Source of the DNA: Burkholderiaceae bacterium
GTDB lineage: Bacteria > Pseudomonadota > Gammaproteobacteria > Burkholderiales > Burkholderiaceae
Assembly: GCA_022701965.1 (NCBI GenBank)
Contig: JAKONL010000082.1
Span: 1-6,216, forward strand
DNA: 6,216 bases
Reading direction: 5' to 3'
Position numbers and translations under genes: made by a program. The notes beneath the pieces are model-generated. The model was not told where the DNA came from, ran no database searches, and worked only from the letters and a program-made list of their open reading frames with translations. This document shows, piece by piece, positions 1-4,992 of the stretch (position 1 is its first letter; each line of letters opens with the position of its first letter).

Positions 1-504
1 ATCGAAGTCGGCGCTGCCGTCGTAGGTCAGCGCGATGCCGCGCCGGTCGACCCAGGTCGCGTCGGTGAAGCGCAACTGCGCGAGCGGCGTGTCGGCGAGC
101 TTCCAGCCGCCGGTGGAGGTCTCGACGCCCGCACCGCCCTTGCCGCGGAAGGCGACGGTCGATTCGCGCGGGACGGCGACGCCGTCGGCCTCGATCCTGT
201 CGATACGGACCTCGCGCGCCAGCACCGCGCGCCAGGACACGGTCGCGGCCAGGCGACGGGCGCGGATCGGCTCGTCCTGCGCCGTGGCCACGTCCTCGAC
301 CACGATGCGCGGCGACGGCCACAGCGTCCAGTGCAGGCGGCCGATCGTCAGGCCGACGCCGGTGCGCTCGCCGAACTCGCGCACGATGCGCGCGGCCAAC
401 TGGTCGTCGCTCGGCAGCTTCCAGGCGACGAAGCCGGCGCCGGCAGCGACCAGCAGGGTGAACGCCGCGGCGGCCAGCGCCGCTTTTCGTCGGGTGGAGG
501 TCAT
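1..504 (-). CDS. AsmA-like family protein, N-terminal part (runs off left edge)
   Basis: Reading the minus strand from the ATG at 504-502 gives 168 codons with no stop before the window edge, so the C-terminal part is missing. A short basic N-terminus (TSTRRK) is followed by a hydrophobic segment at about residues 8-27, which fits a single inner-membrane anchor with the rest in the periplasm. Residues 37-75 carry the pattern typical of AsmA N-termini: an amphipathic helix, then 'RTGV', then 'LHWTLWPSPRIVVEDV', and later 'PRES' near 112-115. Proteins of this family are large envelope proteins of the AsmA/YhdP/TamB type, linked to outer-membrane assembly or lipid transport. The precise role of this member cannot be read from its N-terminus. 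The start is well fixed, because an in-frame TAA lies only three codons upstream (516-514). It is divergent from the thioesterase gene across a 63-base gap. The Shine-Dalgarno sequence is weak. Confidence 0.8.
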   Translation of the reverse strand, partial: MTSTRRKAALAAAAFTLLVAAGAGFVAWKLPSDDQLAARIVREFGERTGVGLTIGRLHWTLWPSPRIVVEDVATAQDEPIRARRLAATVSWRAVLAREVRIDRIEADGVAVPRESTVAFRGKGGAGVETSTGGWKLADTPLAQLRFTDATWVDRRGIALTYDGSADFD

Positions 505-567
505 CGGCGCAGCTTATCCCGCGCCAAAACCCAGTAGGCTCCTTTCGCCATCTTTCCAGGAGACACC
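505..567. promoter_or_regulatory. Divergent intergenic region between the AsmA-like and thioesterase genes
   Basis: These 63 bases separate two divergent starts, so promoters for both should lie here or extend into the genes. I see no convincing -35/-10 pair for either direction. The only clear signal is AGGAGA at 558-563, four bases before the thioesterase ATG, which is a good but closely spaced ribosome binding site. Confidence 0.4.
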
Positions 568-990
568 ATGACCATCTGGCAGAAGCCGATCTCGATCGCG
601 CTGCTCACGGACAACGCCCGCGACACCGCCATCTCGCACCTCGGCATCGAATTCACCGAGGTCGGCAACGACTTCCTGCGCGGCCGCGTGCCGGTCGACG
701 CGCGCACCGTGCAGCCGTTCGGGCTCCTGCACGGCGGCGTGTCGGTGGTGCTGGCGGAGACGCTCGGCTCGGTCGGCGCGATGTACGCGTCGCCCGAAGG
801 CCATCGCGCCGTCGGCCTGGACATCAACGCCAACCACCTGCGCGCGGCGACCGCCGGCTGGGTCACCGGCACCGCGCGGCCGGTGCATCGCGGCCGCACG
901 ACGCAGGTCTGGCAGATCGAGCTGGCCGACGACGCCGGCCATCCGGTGTGCATCTCGCGCATCACCATGGCGATGCTTCTTCCACGCTGA
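568..990 (+). CDS. ydiI: Hotdog-fold acyl-CoA thioesterase, YdiI/MenI type
   Basis: This 140-residue protein closely resembles E. coli YdiI (MenI; about 136 residues), a hotdog thioesterase that hydrolyses 1,4-dihydroxy-2-naphthoyl-CoA and other aryl- and acyl-CoAs in the cytoplasm. Hallmarks are visible in order: 'PVDARTVQPFGLLHGG' at 42-57, 'SVVLAE' at 59-64 with the presumed catalytic Glu64, 'GLDINANH' at 83-90, and 'TTQVWQIEL' around 111-119. Gln49, His55 and His90 also align with active-site residues of YdiI. The length is full for the family. The ATG at 568 has AGGAGA just upstream. The stop is 8 bases before the permease start, so the two genes are probably co-transcribed. No menaquinone genes are visible, and most betaproteobacteria rely on ubiquinone, so the natural substrate is probably another acyl-CoA. 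The family call is firm, but the substrate is not. Confidence 0.92.
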   Translation: MTIWQKPISIALLTDNARDTAISHLGIEFTEVGNDFLRGRVPVDARTVQPFGLLHGGVSVVLAETLGSVGAMYASPEGHRAVGLDINANHLRAATAGWVTGTARPVHRGRTTQVWQIELADDAGHPVCISRITMAMLLPR

Positions 991-998
991 AAGACTTC

Positions 999-2285
999 AT
1001 GAACCGACTTTTCCAATGGCGCGAAGTGCGCGCCGCCGAAGGCACGGTCGTCGCGCCCGACGAACGCCTTCCCTGGCCGCAGACCGCCGTCATGGGCGTG
1101 CAGCACGTGATCGCCATGTTCGGCGCCACCGTGCTGGCGCCGATCCTGATGGGCTTCAACCCCAACATCGCGATCCTGATGAGCGGCATCGGCACGCTGA
1201 TCTTCTTCTTCATCACTGGCGGCCGCGTGCCGAGCTACCTCGGATCGAGCTTCGCGTTCATCGGCGTGGTGATCGCGGCCAGCGGCTATGCGGGCACGGG
1301 GCCGAACGCGAACATCGCCGTCGCGCTCGGCGGCATCGTCGCCTGCGGCGTGCTCTACATCGCCATCGGCGCGCTGGTGCAGGCCGTGGGCACGGGCTGG
1401 ATCGAGCGTTTCATGCCGCCGGTGGTGACCGGCGCGGTCGTGGCGGTGATCGGGCTCAACCTGGCCAGCGTGCCGGTCAAGAACATGGCGGCGGGCAACT
1501 TCGACGCCTGGATGCAGGCCATGACGTTCCTGTGCGTCGGGCTGGTGGCGGTGTTCGCGCGCGGCATGGTGCAGCGGCTGCTGATCCTGGTCGGGCTGAT
1601 CCTGGCGACGGTCGTCTACGCGGTGCTCGCCAACGGGCTCGGGCTGGGCAAGCCGTTGGACCTGGGCGGCATCGCCGCCGCGGCATGGTTCGGAATGCCG
1701 GCCTTCACGGCGCCGGTATTCACCGCCAATGCGATGCTACTGATCGCGCCGGTGGCGATCATCCTGGTGGCGGAGAATCTCGGCCACCTGAAGGCCGTGA
1801 CGGCCATGACCGGCCGCAACCTCGACCCGCTCATCGGCCGCGCCTTCATCGGCGACGGCGTGGCGACGGTGGTGAGCGGCCTGTCGGGCGGCACCGGCGT
1901 CACGACCTATGCCGAGAACATCGGCGTGATGGCCGCGACGCGCATCTATTCGACCGCCGTCTTCGTGGTGGCCGCGCTGATCGCGCTGGTGCTGGGCTTC
2001 AGCCCGAAGTTCGGCGCGCTGATCCAGGCGATCCCGCTGCCGGTGATGGGTGGCGTGAGCATCGTGGTGTTCGGGCTGATCGCGGTGGCGGGCGCGAAGA
2101 TCTGGGTCGACAACCAGGTCGACTTCTCGCAGAACCGCAACCTGATCGTCGCCGCCATCACGCTGATCATCGGCACCGGCGACTTCACGCTGAAGTTCGG
2201 CCAGTTCGCGCTCGGCGGCATCGGCACCGCGACCTTCGGTGCGCTGATCCTGTGGGCGCTGCTGGGACGGACGCGCAACGCGTGA
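999..2285 (+). CDS. rutG: NCS2-family uracil/pyrimidine permease, RutG/UraA-like
   Basis: This 428-residue inner-membrane permease of the nucleobase:cation symporter-2 (SLC23) family imports uracil or related pyrimidines, probably with protons. It is very hydrophobic and of normal length, and the family has 14 membrane segments in two inverted repeats. Seen directly: 'VVAPDERLP' at 17-25, 'GVQHVIAMFGATVLAPILMG' at 33-52, 'GGRVPSYLGSS' at 74-84, 'VAENLGHLKAV' at 257-267 and 'TTYAENIGVMA' at 302-312. Glu259, His263 and Glu306 match the substrate- and proton-binding residues of UraA (Glu241, His245, Glu290). From memory the sequence is closer to RutG than to UraA, especially the N-terminus and 'GMTGRN'-type loop (here 'AMTGRN'), but no other rut genes are adjacent, so the symbol means 'RutG-like'. 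I chose the ATG at 999 because it lies 8 bases after the thioesterase stop. An in-frame GTG at 948 would overlap that gene by 43 bases. The Shine-Dalgarno sequence is weak (gaaag around 989-993). Confidence 0.9.
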   Translation: MNRLFQWREVRAAEGTVVAPDERLPWPQTAVMGVQHVIAMFGATVLAPILMGFNPNIAILMSGIGTLIFFFITGGRVPSYLGSSFAFIGVVIAASGYAGTGPNANIAVALGGIVACGVLYIAIGALVQAVGTGWIERFMPPVVTGAVVAVIGLNLASVPVKNMAAGNFDAWMQAMTFLCVGLVAVFARGMVQRLLILVGLILATVVYAVLANGLGLGKPLDLGGIAAAAWFGMPAFTAPVFTANAMLLIAPVAIILVAENLGHLKAVTAMTGRNLDPLIGRAFIGDGVATVVSGLSGGTGVTTYAENIGVMAATRIYSTAVFVVAALIALVLGFSPKFGALIQAIPLPVMGGVSIVVFGLIAVAGAKIWVDNQVDFSQNRNLIVAAITLIIGTGDFTLKFGQFALGGIGTATFGALILWALLGRTRNA

Positions 2286-2314
2286 GCGCCACACGACATG
2301 CGCGCCGCGCTATT

Positions 2315-2776
2315 TCACTTCCAGACAGTGAAACCGTGCATGTCGCTGGGCTTCACGTTCAGGGCATGGCTCAGAGCCATGATCTGGCGCAAACCGATCA
2401 TGTAGTTGGGATTTCCCGCTTCGATCGGTTCCATGTTGAGCTTGGCGAGGCTCTGATTGCTGAGATGGAGGCCGTTGAATGGTGCGTTGACCGCGTCGTC
2501 GGGCGTTTGCAGCACGTAGGCATCGGCGCTTTGCGTACGCCGCAGGATCATGGATTGGCCCGCGACGGTGATGCTCGTTTGCTGTCCCGGTTGCAGGCCG
2601 AGCTCCTCGCAACCCCGATAGACGTCGCCCACCCGGTGCTGCAGCGATCCGTCTTTGGCAATTGCAGGTGGAGCCATGCTGCGCGCGAAAGGAAGGGGTT
2701 TGGGCAGCACATTGGCCGATTGCCCGGTCTTCGAGTGAACGTTGCTGCCCGCAGGCAATGCGCGTGTGATTTCCAT
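2315..2776 (-). CDS. Hypothetical protein of unknown function, 153 residues
   Basis: I do not recognise this protein. It is the only good reading frame between the permease and minC. The ATG at 2776-2774 has a strong ribosome binding site (AGGGAG, 2790-2785) at 8-base spacing, which favours a real gene. The product appears soluble, with no signal peptide or membrane segment. The first ~45 residues are rich in Pro, Ser, Ala and Asn and look disordered. The middle (about 46-95) has a strand-like pattern ('QTSITVAGQSMILRR' at about 65-79). The C-terminus (about 121-153) contains 'NYMIGLRQIMALSHALNVKP', which looks helical. Its G+C is about 59% over 2341-2580 by hand count, clearly below its neighbours, and its codon use is less biased, consistent with an acquired or species-specific gene. 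It converges on the permease with 29 bases between stops and diverges from minC. A disordered, polar N-terminus also occurs in secreted effectors, but nothing else supports that reading. Confidence 0.6.
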   Translation of the reverse strand: MEITRALPAGSNVHSKTGQSANVLPKPLPFARSMAPPAIAKDGSLQHRVGDVYRGCEELGLQPGQQTSITVAGQSMILRRTQSADAYVLQTPDDAVNAPFNGLHLSNQSLAKLNMEPIEAGNPNYMIGLRQIMALSHALNVKPSDMHGFTVWK

Positions 2777-2954
2777 GAATCGGACTCCCTGAATTGTTGA
2801 GTCCCCACTTTATGAAGGCTGCCCGCCGATGAGCCGAGGCATTGTCCTAAATGCGAAGCTGCCGGCGAGTCCCGCTCGAAAGTTGTAAGAAGCATGAGAC
2901 CGGGAAGTCGAGCAGCGCCGTTAGACTTGTAAGCTTTTCGGACGACTTCTACCT
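2777..2954. promoter_or_regulatory. Divergent intergenic region upstream of minC
   Basis: These 178 bases lie between the divergent unknown gene and minC and should hold promoters for both. They are less G+C-rich than the flanking genes, particularly 2921-2940 (TTAGACTTGTAAGCTTTTCG). TAGACT (2922-2927) or TAAGCT (2930-2935) could be a -10 element for minC, but neither has a good -35 at normal spacing. For the minus strand, a CATAAA-like box near 2810-2815 likewise lacks a clear -35. A small inverted repeat, CGAG-N5-CTCG, lies around 2866-2878. I cannot name a regulator. Confidence 0.35.
2785..2790 (-). promoter_or_regulatory. Ribosome binding site of the unknown gene
   Basis: On the minus strand this reads AGGGAG, 8 bases before the ATG at 2776. 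It is the main reason for treating the 153-residue frame as a real gene and for choosing that start. Confidence 0.65.
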
Positions 2955-3725
2955 ATGGCCGATGCATCCGCCGCGCGCACAAAGGCGGTTTTCGAGTTCA
3001 AGAGCGCCACGCTGCCGCTGATCGCCGTCATCCTCAAGACGGCCGATCTCTCGCTGCTCGCCGCCGCATTGAACGATCAGCTGGCCGATTCGCCGGACTT
3101 CTTCGAGCAGGAACCGGTGGTCATCGACCTCTCGCAGCTGCCGGAGGACGCCGCCGCGGCGACCATCGATTTCCGGATGCTGCGCGACATGCTCGCGCGC
3201 TACCAGACGCAGCCGATCGCCGTGCGCGGCGGCGGTGCCGCTCACCACGCCGCGGCACGTGCGGCCGGCCTGTCGATCGCCGAGATGCCGGTCGCGCCGG
3301 CGCCGGCCGCGCGCCCGCCCTCGCCGGCACCGGCCGCCCCGGCCGCTGCCCCCGAGGCGCCGCAGATCGTCCGCGAAGTCACCGTGCCCGCGGGTGCCAC
3401 GCTGGTCGTCGACCGGCCGCTGCGCTCGGGCCAGCAGGTCTATGCGCGCGGCGGCGACGTGATCGTGCTGGCGGTGGTGAGTTTCGGCGCCGAGGTGATT
3501 GCCGACGGCAACGTGCACGTCTATGCGCCGCTGCGCGGCAAGGCGATCGCGGGTGCGCGCGGCGACACGGCCGCGCGCATCTTCACCACCTGCATGGAAG
3601 CGCAGCTCGTCGCCATCGCCGGCATCTACAAGACGTCGGAAGTCGACCTGCCGAAGAACCTGCAGGGCAAGGCGGTCCAGATCCATCTGGACGGCAAGAA
3701 ACTCATCATGGATCCCATCGCCTGA
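2955..3725 (+). CDS. minC: Septum site-determining protein MinC
   Basis: This 256-residue protein is the FtsZ inhibitor of the Min system. Carried to the membrane by MinD, it blocks Z-ring assembly away from mid-cell. The N-terminal FtsZ-binding domain spans about residues 10-107 ('FEFKSATLPLIAVILKTADL', then 'VVIDLSQL' at 55-62). A Pro/Ala-rich linker of about 25 residues follows (112-136). The C-terminal beta-helix domain spans about 140-253. That domain carries the family signatures 'RSGQQVYARGGD' at 157-168, which includes the RSGQ motif used for MinD contact, 'GAEVIADGNVHVYAPLRG' at 178-195 and 'AGARGD' at 199-204. The length is normal for beta-proteobacterial MinC. The ATG at 2955 has only a weak Shine-Dalgarno (GGACGA around 2939-2944). 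It is the first gene of minCDE on the same strand. The identification rests on clear family motifs and gene order. Confidence 0.96.
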   Translation: MADASAARTKAVFEFKSATLPLIAVILKTADLSLLAAALNDQLADSPDFFEQEPVVIDLSQLPEDAAAATIDFRMLRDMLARYQTQPIAVRGGGAAHHAAARAAGLSIAEMPVAPAPAARPPSPAPAAPAAAPEAPQIVREVTVPAGATLVVDRPLRSGQQVYARGGDVIVLAVVSFGAEVIADGNVHVYAPLRGKAIAGARGDTAARIFTTCMEAQLVAIAGIYKTSEVDLPKNLQGKAVQIHLDGKKLIMDPIA

Positions 3726-3772
3726 TGGCCCGTCCACGCAAACAACACGACCGCAGAAACGACAACCGGAAC

Positions 3773-3776
3773 AGGA
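3773..3776 (+). promoter_or_regulatory. Ribosome binding site deciding the minD start
   Basis: AGGA sits 8 bases before the ATG at 3785. An earlier in-frame ATG at 3725 overlaps the minC stop (TGATG) but has no Shine-Dalgarno, and it would add a 20-residue Arg/Asn-rich tail in front of the conserved MinD N-terminus. The downstream start is therefore preferred. Confidence 0.7.
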
Positions 3777-3784
3777 ACAGAACA

Positions 3785-4600
3785 ATGACCAAGATAGTGG
3801 TGGTGACCTCGGGCAAGGGCGGCGTCGGAAAGACGACCACGAGCGCGAGCTTCGCGACGGGCCTGGCGCTGGCCGGCAAGAAGACGGTCGTGATCGACTT
3901 CGACGTCGGCCTGCGCAACCTCGACCTGATCATGGGCTGCGAGCGCCGCGTGGTGTACGACCTGATCAACGTGATCCAGGGCGAGGCCAACCTGAACCAG
4001 GCGCTGATCAAGGACAAGCAGTGCGACAACCTGTTCGTGCTCGCCGCCTCGCAGACGCGCGACAAGGAAGCGCTGACGCAGGACGGCGTCGAGAAGGTCC
4101 TGAAGGACCTGTCGGCAATGGACTTCGACTACATCGTCTGCGACTCCCCGGCCGGCATCGAGACCGGCGCCATGATGGCGATGCACTTCGCCGACGAGGC
4201 GCTGATCGTGACCAATCCGGAAGTCTCCTCGGTGCGCGACTCCGACCGGATCCTGGGCATGCTCGGCAGCAAGACCAAGCGCGCCAAGGACGGCGGAGCG
4301 CCGATCAAGGAACACCTGCTCATCACCCGCTACAACCCCAACCGGGTCGCCGGCGGCCAGATGCTCTCGCTCGAGGACATCAAGGACATCCTGCGCATCG
4401 AGCTGATCGGCGTGATCCCGGAATCGGAGACCGTGCTGAACGCCTCCAACCAGGGCGTGCCGGCCATCCACGACAAGGGCACCGACGTGTCCGAGGCCTA
4501 TACCGACGTGGTCGCGCGCTTCCTCGGCGAAACGCGGCCGATGCGCTTCATCGAAGCAGAAAAGCCGGGCTTCTTCAAGCGCATCTTCGGAGGGAAGTGA
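3785..4600 (+). CDS. minD: Septum site-determining protein MinD (ParA/MinD-type ATPase)
   Basis: This 271-residue ATPase, in its ATP-bound dimeric form, binds the inner membrane and recruits MinC or MinE, which drives pole-to-pole oscillation. The deviant Walker A motif 'SGKGGVGKTT' lies at 9-18, with the signature Lys11 and catalytic-loop Lys16. 'VIDFDVGLRNLDLIMGCERR' at 36-55 contains Asp38 and Asp40. Walker B-like 'DYIVCDSPAGIE' lies near 115-126. The end, 'KPGFFKRIFGGK' (260-271), is the amphipathic membrane-targeting helix, with basic residues on one face and Phe/Ile on the other. Length and all key residues match E. coli MinD. The sequence resembles Burkholderia MinD most closely. The ATG at 3785 is chosen over 3725 because of its Shine-Dalgarno and the conserved N-terminus. 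It sits 59 bases after minC and 3 bases before minE. Confidence 0.98.
   Translation: MTKIVVVTSGKGGVGKTTTSASFATGLALAGKKTVVIDFDVGLRNLDLIMGCERRVVYDLINVIQGEANLNQALIKDKQCDNLFVLAASQTRDKEALTQDGVEKVLKDLSAMDFDYIVCDSPAGIETGAMMAMHFADEALIVTNPEVSSVRDSDRILGMLGSKTKRAKDGGAPIKEHLLITRYNPNRVAGGQMLSLEDIKDILRIELIGVIPESETVLNASNQGVPAIHDKGTDVSEAYTDVVARFLGETRPMRFIEAEKPGFFKRIFGGK
4589..4595 (+). promoter_or_regulatory. minE ribosome binding site inside the end of minD
   Basis: GGAGGGA at 4589-4595 lies within the last codons of minD, 8 bases before the minE ATG at 4604. This strong site and the 3-base gap after the minD stop suggest coupled translation, which would help hold the MinD:MinE ratio. Confidence 0.7.
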
Positions 4601-4603
4601 ACC

Positions 4604-4906
4604 ATGTCGTTCTTCTCCTTCCTACTGGGCGAAAAGAAGAAAACGGCGACCGTCGCCAAGGAGCGCCTGCAGATCATCCTCGCGCACGAGCGCGGCAGCC
4701 TGGGCGGCAAGCGCCCCGAATACCTGGCCGACCTGCAGCGCGAACTCATCGCCGTGATCTCCAAGTACGTGTCGATCAGTCCGGAGGACATCAAGGTCAA
4801 CCTCGAACGCCAGGACGACCTCGAGGTGCTCGACATCAAGATCGAACTGCCCGAGAAATCGATCGCGCCCGTCGCGAAGCCGGTTTCCAAGTCGGCCGCC
4901 AAGTAA
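4604..4906 (+). CDS. minE: Cell division topological specificity factor MinE
   Basis: This 100-residue protein binds MinD at the membrane, displaces MinC and stimulates ATP hydrolysis, so the inhibitor clears from mid-cell. Residues 2-9 ('SFFSFLLG') form the N-terminal membrane-targeting segment, followed by a basic run at 11-13. '[13 protein letters not shown]' at 18-30 is the MinD contact region, with Arg21, Leu22, Ile24 and Ile25 aligned to the E. coli residues. The dimerisation domain runs from about 36 to 83, including '[18 protein letters not shown]' at 51-68 and '[10 protein letters not shown]' at 75-84. It is longer than E. coli MinE (88 residues). After the usual end near 'LPE' it has a tail of about 16 residues rich in Lys, Ala, Pro and Ser (85-100). 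It is the last gene of minCDE, and I see no clear terminator hairpin after the TAA. Confidence 0.96.
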   Translation: MSFFSFLLGEKKKTATVAKERLQIILAHERGSLGGKRPEYLADLQRELIAVISKYVSISPEDIKVNLERQDDLEVLDIKIELPEKSIAPVAKPVSKSAAK

Positions 4907-4933
4907 TTCGAAAGATTTAGCCGCTGAATTTGC

Positions 4934-4962
4934 TTGTCGAGGGCATGGCTCCTGGGTAGTAA
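4934..4962 (+). promoter_or_regulatory. Candidate sigma-70-type promoter for the secretion ATPase gene
   Basis: TTGTCG (4934-4939) and TAGTAA (4957-4962) are separated by exactly 17 bases in an 86-base gap between minE and the ATPase gene. The -35 matches consensus at four of six bases and the -10 at three of six. An overlapping TAAAGT (4960-4965) is a better -10 but at 20-base spacing. If active, the ATPase is transcribed separately from minCDE. Confidence 0.4.
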
Positions 4963-4979
4963 AGTGGCCTGTTGAGCCT

Positions 4980-4983
4980 GGAG
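4980..4983 (+). promoter_or_regulatory. Ribosome binding site deciding the ATPase start
   Basis: GGAG lies 9 bases before the ATG at 4993. An in-frame TAA at 4960-4962 limits any longer start to the TTG codons at 4972 and 4987, so the ATG is the best choice. Confidence 0.6.
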
Positions 4984-4992
4984 TTTTTGCCG

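Noticed and set aside
35..571. 178-residue plus-strand open frame at the left edge
   Set aside because: The opposite strand encodes an AsmA-like N-terminus with a membrane anchor and family motifs. The plus-strand frame is Ser/Arg/Ala-rich with no recognisable domain.
948..998. Upstream GTG start adding 17 residues to the permease
   Set aside because: It would overlap the thioesterase gene by 43 bases and add a His-rich stretch unlike the family. The ATG at 999 gives a normal RutG-like N-terminus.
2300..2310. GCGC-GCC-GCGC followed by TATTT after the permease as a terminator
   Set aside because: The stem is only 4 base pairs with a 3-base loop and there is no real T run. It is too weak to call.
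1016..2800. 594-residue plus-strand open frame overlapping the permease and the unknown gene
   Set aside because: Its product is a run of Arg/His/Gly/Asp-rich sequence with no family resemblance, typical of an off-frame reading of high-GC DNA. The permease frame explains the same bases with a clear family match.
3312..3362. Repetitive GC-rich tract in minC (gccggc/gcccc units) as a DNA repeat
   Set aside because: It simply encodes the Pro/Ala-rich linker between the two MinC domains. Unit length is irregular and the frame is intact.
3499..4920. 473-residue plus-strand open frame across minC, minD and minE
   Set aside because: It is in a different frame from all three min genes. The product is low complexity and Arg-rich, and minCDE are unambiguous.
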